Origin: Apostichopus japonicus
Lineage: Eukaryota > Echinodermata > Holothuroidea > Aspidochirotida > Stichopodidae
Assembly (NCBI RefSeq): GCF_037975245.1
Contig: NC_092580.1
Location: 22,554,501 to 22,618,500 of the forward strand
DNA length: 64,000 nucleotides
Direction of reading: 5' to 3'
A program made the position numbers and the translations under genes. Position 1 is the first letter of the stretch. Each line of letters opens with the position of its first letter. The notes below the pieces were generated by a model. The model did no database searches and had not been told where the DNA came from. It was given only the letters and a program-made list of their open reading frames with translations. Shown piece after piece: positions 22,901 through 37,300 of this stretch.

Positions 22901-25054
22901 AGTGTATTTGTGAGAATTTGTTGTCCCCCCCCCCAAAAAAACAACAACAAAACATCATTGCTTTAGGCGAAAACACACGAAATGAGCAGAACTTAACACA
23001 CGATTGTAGTCCGGGAACCTTATATACATCAAACATTATAAATGAAACCCAAGTCAGTTATTGACTGTATAAGCGGAAGTGAGTTGCGTGTATTTGTCTA
23101 TCAGCAGAAATCGTGTATATGTAGGTGTGGCTATAGGCCAATCATATTAAAGACGCAGGAGTTAAATCTTCACGCAACCACGCGTAACTCTAAACAAGAT
23201 TGGTAACAGAAAACATATTCAATCTGTTTATTTATCCTGTCATGTAGTATATAGTTATACGAATACATATTCAAAACATACGCGATTGTTCTCTACCAAC
23301 CATTTTCTCACCATGACACGTCTTCAAATACTAGTATCGTGTAATGTTTTACAAAAATTTGGTTTACTCTGTAAATCTCTTATAAATCCCACATAGTAAT
23401 ACCCTGGATATATCTGCCAGACTTTATGAAATACCTGGGAGATATTTCCTCACCTAGTTCAAAACATATTATTACTATTTTTTAACGTGACCTTAATGTA
23501 ACCGTTCCAGAACAATGGATTTATTTCAGATGTCAGGTTGTCTTTCTCGACGGCCAGCATGTTGGCGGAGCTAAGAGAAAACTGCTTGTGATTGGTTATT
23601 TGGAGCAATTTGCTAATTAATGGTAATATTATAAAGGTCTACGGAAACCTATGAACAACACCGTCCTCATCACTCTTAGGCATTATAAATCATAAACATA
23701 GCTGCAACTTTCATCAAAATATATCAAAGATGTATTTTCTTAATTCTAGTTTTATTTATGAACAAACATGATCTATTTATGCGCATTGATGGTGTAAAGG
23801 GAGTAACCGCCTCATTACTGTTATGTTATCCATTGTTTCTACAACCTTCGTTTCAAGGACACAGAACACAGGTTTGGGCCAAAGGCGATTTTTGAATTTT
23901 TTTATTGTCTTCTTTGAAAAGAGGAACATTCAAATGATATTTGTGGGCTTATGCGGGTCTAAAATAAAAAATTTAGTTTGCACGTATTTAATGAGTTTTT
24001 CAGATTTATCAAAACTTTAAATATGTATATGATGAAAACGAAAAGAATTTGTCGAAAAAGTACTGAATATGGGGCAAATTGGATAGGTGACCGTAGTATT
24101 TTAAATGAAGTGATTAATTCCACTAATTATGAACAATACCCAATAATAATAGTGTCCCTAGGAAAGCTTTAAGGTGAAATCAGAAGCCCTGAATAAAACG
24201 TGCCGGCCTTTGATATCGTGATGATTTATATATTAATTTGAGAACAGAAAAATTCAGAAGGAATCAACAAAAAGCAAGTGGAATCGTTCCTGTTTTTTCT
24301 TGAAGTGATCGAAGAACTAATTTCAAGGCATTACCCGTCAAACATTTTATCAACCTTAGAGGCAAGGTCCGTATGCTGTACCGGCCTCTTCCACACGCTA
24401 CCAGAAGACCCATGATCCCGTATTATAACACTTTATAGTGAGTATTAAGTCACAAATAGGATCACTGTCAGAAATTTCGGAATATTAAAAATTTCATTAA
24501 TTGAAATAAATTTGATCTCTTAAAATAGGTAGTATGGAGAGCTTATCAGTACAAAAACTGTTACAAGGCAGATTACTCTAACTTAATCGTCCTAACAAAG
24601 ACCCGTAAAAACACAACTTATTCATGTTTCTCATAAAATAAAGTATTTTATATACACGTACATGTATGGGTTTATGTTCTAATGCATAATATATATTGTC
24701 GAGATAGAAAAGCTTTGCAGTAGTTTAGGTTTTATTTATTTATAACCAACAGTTCTACAGGGAAGTTAACATCATGTTGCACTTTTCTAAAGACTCAATG
24801 TGAAAGTTGCTCTTGTTATCAGAAGTCACTTAAAAATTAATGCCACCTTTTGGGCAAGATTTCTTGATGTATATTTTAAGCAGCCTTCCCCTTAAAAAAA
24901 CAAGTTGCTATTGTTACATGGTTGTGAGGAAAGCACAATTAATTATGGCACCGTAAAGAAGCGTATAACATTTTGAAAATTTTGAAAATTTAAATGAACT
25001 GGCTGCTGCTTTAAACAAAACTTTTTTCGATTAATGAAAAAGCAGACAGAAACA
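19967..25054. repeat. Spacer between genes A and B (duplicated blocks)
   Basis: 19967-21480 is the gene 3' flank shared with B (37366-39010) and C (58201-60230). 21640-22060 matches 3390-3835. 22065-22903 matches 39627-40605 of the next spacer only. 22905 onward is the upstream block leading to gene B. The block corresponding to 3845-5600 is absent. Short C runs lie at 21101 and 22925. No gene is recognised. Confidence 0.65.
20439..20444 (+). terminator. Candidate polyadenylation signal, gene A
   Basis: AATAAA about 475 bases after the stop codon, in a block (AAGGGCCCGTGGTTTAATCA onward) conserved in the other genes. Same hexamer at 37838 in B; changed to AATATA in C. Confidence 0.4.
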
Positions 25055-25060
25055 TATATA
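25055..25060 (+). promoter_or_regulatory. Candidate TATA box of gene B
   Basis: TATATA with GACCGAACGAAACC downstream, 213 bases before the start codon; same arrangement as gene A. Confidence 0.35.
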
Positions 25061-25272
25061 GACCGAACGAAACCAAACAGTTACCGTACATGACAACATA
25101 TGTGAGTAATCAACGAGTTAAAATAAAATATTGCAAAGTTCCAAGTTGGCCTCGGTAGATTTGTGACGTTTCACTGTGTGGGTTGTTTCTTACAAGTTAT
25201 TTCCACCAACATTGTTACTATCTTTCATTTCCATCTATTGCAACGAGACCATCAAGTGCACAACTAATCGCA

Positions 25273-25359
25273 ATGGAGGATTTTCATCTCTACAGTATCA
25301 TTTTAAAAATCACCATTTTTGCATCGATAGCTCTAAATGCAGCGAACTCTCAAGAATTG
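25273..25359 (+). CDS. Gene B exon 1: signal peptide
   Basis: Same 29 residues and the same nucleotides as gene A. The sequence before the ATG differs (GTGCACAACTAATCGCA), yet keeps the upstream frame open to 25183. Confidence 0.92.
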
Positions 25360-28300
25360 GTAAGTCCGAAATATTTCTCCATTTTTCCTTCTTGTGTTAG
25401 CTGAAAATTCAATGTTGAATTTTCGTGAAGTTATGGTACAATTTTTCAATCTGTTTCACCCGCCATCTTATTTCTATATTCTGTTTGTTTCAATCGATAA
25501 CTTTTTTTTTTTGAAACATCAAATGCAGATAAAGTTCTCTTCTAATTGACAGACTTGCTGATAGATTCTGTCGTTCATTTAGAACAGAAATCTTTATTCC
25601 AGATTCTTAAGAATTATTTTGTCTTTTATCATTTCTTTTTCATAAAAATCTCCTCATACTTGCATATATCTTTAAAATAATAATTCTTGTGTATCACCCC
25701 TTGCCTTCCTTTCTATTTTGCAAGTACATTTCAAAAATTCACGCTGCATATTCATAATTGTCCTATAGGCTTCTACCCTGTTTATCTGTCGCTAACTTGA
25801 AACTTTCTAAATTGTTACCAAACTTGAATCGGTTCACCTACACCTTTCTTGTATACACTCACGTTACTTTATGTAGTTGCAAACACAAAATTTGTTTTGA
25901 TTTAGGTTCGAGTAATATTCTGTGACTTTATTTTGCTATCGTCATTCAAAACTTGTATCCAGACACTATAGTTAATTTTAGGTATATTATATTAATGTCA
26001 GTTCCTTTATTTCTAAGTCCTCTCGCCAACATCAACCGTATCTCACTCTCCTTATACTTTTACGGTATTTCAATTATGAAATGTGGAACGTCTATACGCC
26101 TTGATAGAAAATATAGTCAAACATTTTGCTGTTTACCAAAGCTTTAGAGTATTTACTACTCAAAATATGGATGTAATTAATCAAACTTTTATGCATTAAT
26201 TATTTTTCAAACTGAAAAAAAAAATCACAAACAGCAAATTCCATTTTTCTTCAATCCTGCTGCATAATTTGAATGGTAACTTTACGAATGAACACATCTT
26301 TTTTTTTGGGGGGGGGGCGCGGGGGTGGGAGGGGTAAATACTAGTACATATATATTTCTTTCTGTTTTGCTCTTTCTAATCTCAATCTATTTATGAAACT
26401 ATTTTCATTCAGTATATCGGTTTACGTTGACAATTAAATTTACCTCCTTCACGGAGGATCACATCCTTCAAATTTTTAAAATCCTTGATTAATCCACGAA
26501 AAAAATATTCAATGATATTGCTACTTTTTATTCTATATACCTTGTATCGGAATATAGATATTGGTGAAGAAAACGATTTCTTCTTTGTGACTTTTAAATA
26601 TCTTTAGAAAATCATAGTTTTTAGAATAATCCCAAAGTCAAAAACATTTGGTAAGAATGAGATTCATTAAGTAGAATTATATTAGCTATCACTGCATCTC
26701 CCTTCCGTGGTTTACTACATATTTAACACAGTCAGTTTTACTTCGAGAATTCATAAAAAAGATTCATTCTATAAAACGTATAAAAAGTATTTCAAACATG
26801 TAAATGAATATGTTAATAAAATGCTTGATATTAATGTAAAAATTTCTGTTCAAGAAGAAACGACTCCTTTAAGTTATCATGTATTAGTAATGTATCTTCA
26901 ATGTAATGTTTTTACTGATTAAACTAATTATCATTTCTTACTACTATTTCAGGCATATTGAAATTTTCACACACAAAAAAAGACATAGTTTAAAACTTTA
27001 TAAACTTATGCTACAAAAAATATATATTCAGGGGTGTCTACATCCATACTTAAGAAGTACAAGAAAAAAGAAGAGAAAAAAGAGAGAGGGAGATGTGAAA
27101 TAGTTTCCAATTCATTGTTATAAAATTAACAAACTGATTTATTCAAACTTAACTTTAATTTCTATATTACATGAATGAAACGTGACTGACATTACAGATA
27201 GGAAAAAAACAAAAATTATCCTTTGTCAAATTGCTATACCGTACTTTGAGACTGGATTCATATCTAATTCGTACTTTGAGACTAAATTAATATCTGTTTC
27301 GTACTTTGAGACTATATTCATATCTATATCGTACTTTGAGACTAGATTAATATCTATATTTTACTTTGAGACTAGATTCATATTGATGGATATTCGGTGA
27401 GTGTTCTTCTACTCACAATATTAACTGTAAAATGCTTTAGAACTTACATACTTGTGTGGGGAAAAATATTTTAGTCATATTGAGCCTTTTGCAGTACCAA
27501 GTTTTACTAACTTGTTGAACTATTTCATATATTTAGTGATCTTGATATCGCTTTCCTTGTCAGTTGAGTCTTATCGGACAAAGTTAAGTGTTTTTTTTCA
27601 CCTGTTGAAGTTTGGAACCCTCGTCTAGCATTTAGCATGCAAACTGTTTCTATGCGTTAGAAGATTAACAAACAGTATTGATAAATCTTAATTTAAAAAA
27701 AGCTTTAAAAAACCCCCAACTTAGTTCTAAAAACTGTTTGTCCCGTTCTCATTTACAATCTACATTTCCCCACATTCTTTCGTATTTTCGTTAAAATCGT
27801 TCTTTGGTTGTATGCATTTTCATTCAGAGTCCCCCTTTTGTTATTTTCTGGGGTAATGTAATCAATTTCTTGTGTCTGTAGTTCATGAAGAATGTCAAGT
27901 AGACTACAGATTGCTTTACATATTCAGTCCTTTTTACTAATATATCTTATTGGTGCAGGGGGATAACTTAGAGCATATTGACATATTTTAACACCGTGTT
28001 AACTTCTAATTACTCCCTAGCTGTGCAGTTTTATTAACATCATGATGACATAAAACGCATGAAAATGTTAACTTATCAGCAAACGTTATAACGGCATATA
28101 TTATTTTTAATAACTCAAAAAAGAGAAAAAAAATAAATAACAAAAAACATTGCCGTTTTTATTCGAAAGAGTTGAAAGTGTGTGTCATTCACATTTCTTA
28201 TTTGATCGAAATACAGCCATACTTTCGACTACCGTATTTCGAAGATGCTTTCCGATATGTTTTTGCAATAATATAAATTAAAACAACCTGAATTAATTTT

Positions 28301-31300
28301 CTGCATCTATTGAAATGAACACAGGACTTCACAATATGATGGTTTAATTTAGTTTCTAATGCTTTAAATTGTAATTCCTATATTGTAGTTTGGCGGTTGA
28401 ATGGTTCCATTTTTAAAAAGCGTTATTCTTGACAAATATAATGTATGTCCTCCTTTATATGAGCGGATTATGACTCAAACCAGCAAGTGATTACATATAT
28501 TTCATTAAACCTTGCTTAACGATGCATATCTACCCACCACCTTCAATTTTCTCTTCAACCCATGCTATCATACCTTCAAAAAGTATTTCAACCTCGCATG
28601 TCATTTTTTCTCTCCATATCGTTCATCGCAGGAGTTTAATAATATGACTCTAAAGGAAATATCCGAGTAAACGCTCTCGAGAAAATCTTCATTATAAATG
28701 TTAATATTTATCTTCCTATTTAATAATTGAAAAATCTATCGATGCTTGATAACTCGAGAATTTACTTGTTGTAGTTAATTATTTACATAGCACTCACCCC
28801 ATTCACTTTATACTTCTCCTTCTCAATGTTCCGTCTTTTCTACGTTCATATTTATTTCTAGTTACAGCAGAAATTTTCCAACTGTTCCAGTGTGCATAGA
28901 CGTTTAGTTTCAATCATAAAGAGTGACAGAATAGACTTTTAAATAGCCGGCGCACCCCTCCCCCCCCCCACTTCTCAGTTTTAATACTCATACATTAAAT
29001 TCATTCGAAGGAATATCTTACAAATACTTTTTCCCGTTTTAACTACGACTACCTATATATAGATACATTATCATGCGATATGCTGAGGTTGGTAGATATA
29101 CTGATATACTGGCAAATTCTATCCCGATCATTTAATTTAGTTGCACCGATAACATTACAACTTTTAAAAAGTGTTTGTAAGTGAGAGAAAAGATGTTAAA
29201 AACTGCCTATCTGAACTGTTATATAAATTGTAAATTAAAAGTGAAATTTTGACGTAATATTACTGTGGCACGAAATTTTTTAATGCTAAAATAGCACGAG
29301 AATGTTATATAGCATGTGCATTCGTTGTCATCACGTTCACTACCCGTTCTGTAAACTAAAGTAACTGGAGATTATTGAAGTATATGTACCGTACCGTTAT
29401 ACCGTAAATTATAACATTCACCATAGCAATGAGAATGCCACTTTAATTGCTTAACGTTATTAAAGAATACACGTGGATATAGTGACTCGATGTCCGATGT
29501 TTAACCTCTGTGTGAATTACAATATTACACTTATCCCCGTTTTGTGTCAATTAAAATCGGGGCACTGTCCAATTTACATATTCATAGTGAAGGTGTTACC
29601 AAATATTTGTGGGTTACATTCCCGCTATGATATATCGGTGCCTAATTATGAACATAATGTATTTAATTTACGAAATGATGTTTTTTTGCATGAAAACTGT
29701 ACTTGTTTGTGCTAAAACTAAAGTGACAGTGTTCACTATTACCTTCAATACACAAAATCGTTATATATAGCTGACTTGACTATATGTAACATTTATCATT
29801 TATAAAACAGCTCTTCGTTTAATAACTATGTGTTTCAGGTTGAATAGTATTCATTCATTGGTATTCATGGCCAGTGATGAAGTAAGTACACAATTAGTCA
29901 AAATCATCTGATAACTGCAGGAGGATCGTTTACATAAGAGGAGCTGTTCTTGAACTGAATTCTAACGACGTGATTTTACGGTTCGAAAGTACCCGTTAAA
30001 AAGGGTCGCACCGTTTCCCCCCCCCCCCCCAAAAAAAAATAAGCTGCTGTTAAATTACATCTAGCAGCTAGGTATGCTACCGTCAAAATACAGTTTTAAA
30101 CAATTTTAACAACACTTGTCGGTGAAATATAAAAGTCAGAGGGCCCGACGTTTCGATTCTAGCAGGATCTTTTTCAGAGGCTAATAGGAACCAAAACAAA
30201 CTAAGGAGCAATAAAAATGAAATAAATCTCTCGTCAATTGTTTTACAGTGGTTGGCATACAGAGAAACGATTTTATGTTCCCACAGGTGATTGTGCCAAT
30301 AATTGTGGAATAATTCTGGTTACACTGACGACATGGAAATTACACGTTAACTTATCAGAGTAAAATGAGCTGTATATTTTTTTATATAAAAAGGGTTATC
30401 AAAATTTAGCTATAAAACTTAATAAAATAATTCTTTCTTAATATATAGCTATTAATATTATCATTCGAATATCAATGGAATAATTCGCATCGTACTGGTT
30501 GAAGTTGAATATTTATCTCATGCTACCTCTCCTCGCTTTTATAGTTTTAGAAATTTCTTCGCCTCAAATTTCCGTCTTTTTGCGCATTCGGGTATATTCC
30601 TCTTTCCTACAGAATGCATTCACCAACTTTACTCGTGTATAAATTCAAAAAACCTCATCAAATTTGCACTTGAAATCGATATAAGTGATCATTTTGGAGT
30701 GAAGGATCGTTACTATACTGACAGACTGATTTTTAGTTTTTAGTAACAGCTTTAATATTCAAACATTAAATCACATATGTTATGATATTTTTCTTCCATG
30801 TCGATTCATGTCCTTCTATCCTCATATATACAGTATATATATATATTGATTACGTATTGGTATCATGTTAAAATATCAAGCTCTGTCCTGAGTATATACT
30901 TTCATTTAGCTGTTTACCATTATAGAAATCTTAACACTTTTTTGTGTTAAAGTTTAGGTATGGTACCACAGTTACAGTAAAATGTACATCTGCTCGTAAG
31001 GTTAACCGTAGAACAAAATGACTTAAGCGACCTACTGCAGTGCTTGTTTCGGCATATTTCAGTCACCTTCATTACTTTTCTGTATTTATTTGAAAGAGCA
31101 TAAATCATTGTATAGACCTACAAATGGTGTGAAAATATGGAGGATTGAAGGTGATATCATAAATTTTTAGAAACTATATGGTTAAATGTGGATATTACTT
31201 CGAGTGAGCAAACGAAATGATTGCGGTTCAGAATGCTGAAATTACTCCTCTTCTAGCTCAAAATCTAAATGGTAATGGTATAGAAATTTGCAGATGCCAT

Positions 31301-34300
31301 GACAGACCAAGCCCTTGGCTATCATATGGTGGGTAGGACATACCGGTTGAAAACTTCTATCTATGCTTTAGTAAAATGACGAATTTAGTAGTTAAGTCAA
31401 TGGAACGCTTAATTGTGGTACGACACCTATGCGAATGCCATTTTACGTCAGCAATAGTTTTAGAACTATTACATTTTCCTCTTCCAAACCAAACAGTAAG
31501 CCTTCTGATCAATTCTTTCTGTGAGTGTTCCAAATCCAACCGTTCTCCCCAAAGTCACTATTATAACTATTCCGATAAAGCCTATTCACCCACTACACGT
31601 ACCTCCCGACACCATACGCTTACATACTGGTACGCTAATTTCATTGATTTTTTTCAACACTTTACAAGGACCAAGTTCAAATACTTTAGTTTTGTTTTAT
31701 AATTGCATATTCTAGTAGTATTATTATTTCGATATAATCGCAAATGAAATCTTGTTTTCCTACTTTTTAGATCAGACATATGTAGTGAATCACACAACAA
31801 TTTACACCTACCTCCAAAATGCTTCCTCCATACCATATTTTGTTTACAGTATATTATTTGCATATGCATACCGTATGTATTGTCCTTTGGCAATTATGCA
31901 TTCGTGTACAAATACTATCCAATTATTCCATTTAAAAGAAAATTCCTTACACTTCTAGAGACAACCGGTAAGTCCCGGCTGCGATGCTACATTAAATAAC
32001 ATTAAAAGCAAAATCCATATTTTTCTTTATCTTCGAATCAAGACAAAGGAACAAAGAATTCAAACCAATTTTGGCTGTGCATCAAGTATATTGGCGAAAA
32101 TAACTGCCAGTTGATACAACTCTGTTAAAAAGGCCAGAACGGTTTGAGGAAAAGTTTTTTTGTCGCTAATCGAAAAACCGATAACATTTTATGGCTTGTG
32201 GAAACAAGGAAAGGCAGTTACATTGTTATGTAAACTTTTCTATTCACTCTACACATTCCAACAAAAGAAGCATTTAGGGAATAATATCTTTATTTTCTCT
32301 CTTCAGGGAACTCCAAAAAGTGGCGGAAACATTCAAGGTGAGTGAAGCCATTTGTAAAAATGTTTGTTCTTTCTTAATATTCGCAATCAAAACTTCCAAA
32401 CTATATTAGTAATGTGCTTCGAATCATGATTTTTTTTTTAAATTTCTTCCCACAACGCTGAAAATGGAGACTGAATCTTTATATATTTCTATGCCAACTT
32501 GAATTCATTCAATCCACTCATCTCCTCTACCCACATGATTTTCACACATCTAAGCATACGATATAGGTAGGGGTTGATTTGCTCGGGTTTCCTTCAAATT
32601 CAATAATACCGTCGGTCAGTAAGTACGTTTGTTCCGTGTTTCAAATGATAATCTTTATGTACTTTCGAAATATCAGACGAGACAAAACTTTCAGTAGTTT
32701 TAAGAAAAACCAGATGAATAATTTTAAGTAATTTAGGACGAATGTTGTTGAAATGATAAATAAATAAGATCAACGCAATTTTTTTGTGACCTATAAAGCG
32801 TAATGTAACTACAATGTATATTCATGTAATAAATTAATTACTATATTCTGTCATGTTTGTAGAAGCATCGTACTTTTTCTATCAACGTTCCGAATATCCC
32901 CGAGACTGCGCAGAAGTCAAGGCCCAGTGCTCAAACAATAACTCGAGTGGTGTGTTCGTAATAAAACCAGAGGGATTTGATGAACCATTTGAAGTATTCT
33001 GTGAGAATGACGTAGACGGCGGTGGTTGGACAGTAAGATACATTCTAAAAGTTGTTTTCCATTATTAATCAATCTGTTATATATATATAAATAACTAATA
33101 ACCAGAAACGGGATCTATCGGACGCAATACCAGAAGGACACATTTCCCACACTGCGCCCCACCCCGTACTCCCTCATCTCCTAACATTGGGAGATAAATC
33201 CTTTCTTTCCTTTCAGTCCCGTATGCGACCGTGTAAGTATTAGACGAATGAAGTATCTCAGACTAATTGGTCTGCTTTAAAGTTTCACTTTTATCAATAG
33301 TTTATCACGCTTTATCCATACTAATATGGCACTTTGGCTAACTAACTTCCCTTACAAATTGATTATGAATTATTTAATTGACTGAGTGACCTTTAAATGT
33401 CTAAATGTCATCAGTATGGCCCCCAAATATGCTAGAAAATCAGATTATTATAACCCATGCAATAATTTCCAAAAATTTGAACTGCCACTGCATACTTGGT
33501 TATAAACAATGAGTGACTTTACTGTCTATATAGCTAAGTTCTCAATGGCTGGAGTTTTGAATTATCAGTTCCCCAGGAATGTACTTTGAAAGCATCTAGC
33601 AATACATTTTATATCTCATTTCAGGTGATTCAACGACGTGTGGATGGCTCAATTAACTTTGATCGGAGCTGGTCAGATTACAAGGAAGGCTTTGGTTTTC
33701 TGAGAAGTGAATTTTGGATCGGAAACCAAAAGCTGAGTTTCCTTACAAGTCAAAAGAATTACCAACTTCGAATTGATTTCGAGAATTCTGCAGGGTCTTC
33801 GTTTTTCGCCACCTACGAAGCTTTTCGAATCAGTGATGAGTTCAGCAAGTTTCGTATAGTCAGTGTTGGTCAAAGCACCGGAACAGTCGGTAAGTTTGTA
33901 ATCTTAAACCAAAGGATATATGGATAAACACTTTAAGCCTTCGAGTAAAACTGTCAGCACTTGTTAACCTCTCTCTTTGAAAGACGCTGCAACGAGTCCA
34001 TTCACATTTTCATTTTCTAAATTTATGTTCAACAAGAACTAACACAGCCTTGTTCTATTTCGTTCTCATTTTAGAATCCTTTATTGAAACTTGTCCAAGT
34101 AACATGGTTTTCAAGAATTGTTCCTGCCAAACGTCATGTGCGAACCCGGATGTCTGCGAGGATACCTGCAGCGCAGAGGATGACGAGTCTTGTATCTGTC
34201 CGGAAGGATTTTTTATCAAAGGTGATACATGTGTACCCCCTGAAGCATGCGGCTGCTACTTAACAGGAAGAGGTGTTATTCCGGTAAGTCATTGTTTAAT

Positions 34301-37300
34301 CGCTTTATGTAAGAGGTGGGAATGGGAGGGGGTTGGGGGTGAGGGGAGGTGGGGAGGGGATTGGGTATTGAAATCACAGCAGTCAGCATGTAAACTAAAT
34401 CTTGTTGAAGTACATATATATATATATATATATATACGCTTCATCACATAGTTTAGCGCAACATGTATATTTTGTTGAAATGCCAGCGGTAGTTATAAAT
34501 ATTGAATCACAAAGTTGACAGTATTAAAATCCATGACTGTGTTTTGCATGATGTTCATAGTTTTATTACGTTTTCTAATCAGGACGGTAGTAGCTACGTC
34601 AACGATGATTGTACAGAACGTTGTTCATGCGAGGCAGGTACCTTGAGATGCGATTCCAGCTTCAGATGCGATGCCAATGCTGTTTGTGAGGAGCGAAGCG
34701 ATACATTTGGATGCCACTGCCGAGAGGGATTCGAAGGAGACGGAGAAAGTTGTACCCGCAATGAATTTACCGATTGTCATGATGTATATACATCTGGTTT
34801 AAGAAATGATGGCGTGTACAACATCAAACCAGCTGGTTGGCCTGGATCGGAATTTGAAGTCTACTGTGAGATGTCCAACGGAGGCGGTTGGACAGTAAGA
34901 ACTAATATTGGCTTTTAAAAGAAGAGTTGGAGGAGGGTAGGGCGGGGAGGGAGGATATCCCAGCATGCATTTGCAAGCGTTTTCCTTCTTAACCCGAAGG
35001 AGAAAGAAAAAATATAGGTGTCTTATTAGGTGATATAGATATCGACATGGGCGCACTTTTTCCTAATGAAGGTTCTCGGTGGCTCTTTATATGGCAAAAT
35101 TTGAAACATAGCATAAATGGACTGATTTCATACGTCTTCGTCTAATGAGTGTACTTACGGTCAGTCGTAACACTTTGTCTTTAAAGAAATCCACAAGTAA
35201 AATTGTTGCGTAACCGGATCATCAGATATGACACATGGCCGATGGACAAAGGTTTATTTTTCATTGTATTATTTCCCCCTTTCAGGTATTTCAGAGACGT
35301 CAAGATGGTTCTGTTGATTTTTACCGCACCTGGGACAGCTACAAGACTGGGTTTCCCGATACAGCGACTGGGGAATTATGGCTAGGAAATGAAAAACTCT
35401 ATCACATGACGAATCAAAAGAGCTATAAAATGCGCATTGATTTGGCAAACCGGGATGGCGTGTCGTATAATCTCAACTATGACGCATTTCGCATCAGCGA
35501 CGAAGCGAACAATTACAGATTAGAAACCCTTGGTAGCTTTACCGGTAATATAGGTGAGTAGATGGTAACATTTGCACGCCAAGTGCTGCTGCTGCTGATA
35601 TCAGTTCCAAAAGATGTTGGAAATAACTATTAGTGACGATACATAATATCTATCAATGACTTCTTTTCTCAATTGTTTGCATCTCTTTGTAGCTTATAAA
35701 ATTTCAATTCATATTTCAGCATTGATGGAGGTTAAAAACTTATAAATTTAAATAATGTGTGAATGATGACCTGTTAAAAATATGACACCAAAGAAACTTT
35801 CTTGCTTACACTTATTCAAATCTCTAATTGCTTGAAGACTTCGTTAGTTTGTTTAAAGTAAAGCGATTTTGACCAGTTGCGTAATTGCATAAGTCATGAA
35901 GAGATATAGCTAGTTAAAGGAGCAGCAACCCAACCATCATCAACAGCCTGTACTTATAAAGCTTGATATGAATAGCTCTAAACCACTTACAAATAAAAAT
36001 GTCCTTTCCGAAAGATTAATACCACGCAATGCATCATACACTAGATTTGATATCAAATATTCAGACTTGATGTTGGCGAAAATGTTTCTTTGATTTTTGA
36101 GGTGTTATTTGCAGTTAAACATTACTCAGTTGTTTCAAAGTATCTCAGACAAATTGTTATGGTTATTAATCTACATGTAGTTTATATAGGCCATGTAGGA
36201 CATTCATTACTAAGCCATAGTTGTTATTTTTGAAATGTCATAAAAGAGTTGCTCTTAGACTCGACAGAATGTAAACATTTCTTAATTGCCTCCAGTAACA
36301 CTACTTTCAGGAACAGATAAATATACATGTATAAAGGACGAATACCAACTGATAACATTGCATAACGTTTACACCAGAATACTTCTGATAACATTTTTTT
36401 ATATGTGATATGAAATGGATACAAAATTGTGGAAATTGTAGAATTCCAAAAAAAACCCAACTCACTTTTCAAAGAAAACGGTTCCATTTTCTCATAATAC
36501 TAACCGTACTTACACTGAATAATCCTTCAAGTTAACTGTAGCTAACCCCTTGTATGATATCGGTGAAATGTAGGCCGGATATGACTTGAATTTACGATTT
36601 ACAATTTAGTTCGTGACTATATTAAACCAAAGTCAGACAACCTCATTTAAAGCATATATCACATTCATTTTTAATATTTTGGATAAAAGCAATTGATTTC
36701 GGACCTTTTTCAAAAGGCAAAAGTTTAGATGGAATGAATCACCTTAAGATACACGAAAGAATGATGTAACATATATAAACATGATGTATGCATTAGATAT
36801 GATAACTTAAAGTATGAATATTCAACAGCATAATATTATCATATTACAACTCTGACAAACATAAATTTAAGCACAGCATTCACACAACAATAATGCGTTG
36901 CATTCGGTGCGTGATTGTAGGACTCTTCGGTTTAATAACAAAAAAGAGGGGCTACCGTAGAAAGTCCTGCACTAATTTAACGTAAGACGTAACCATTTTA
37001 AAAGTCTTTGCTATAGATGACGGCAAAATGTCGAAGAGAATTGCGGAGAAACAATGCCGATGTAACATGAAGCCTACCGTAACAAAACTTACGTGAGTTT
37101 GGTTTCTCTTTCTCTAGGTTACGACTTCATGGCTTATCACCGAGGGAGAGACTTCACAACACACGACGACGACAACGATGGTAATTCTAATAACTGTGCA
37201 TCTTATAATCACGGTGCCTGGTGGTACAATTATTGCTATCGTTCAAACCTCAATGGGGACTACAGCAGCAGCAGTCATACTGGTGTCAATCTGTACAATT

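Larger units (their letters stand above)
25360..32306 (+). other. Gene B intron 1 (6.9 kb)
   Basis: Paralogous to intron 1 of A and C. It contains a G run near 26309-26336, the five-unit minisatellite, a C run at 28960-28970 and the B-specific insertion at 29241-30189. The open frame 31376-31702 overlaps intron sequence shared with A and has no conserved frame in C. Confidence 0.75.

Noticed and set aside
27182-27400. Frame reading repeated YFETRFIS
   Set aside because: By-product of a 30-bp minisatellite whose unit number and spacing vary among the copies.
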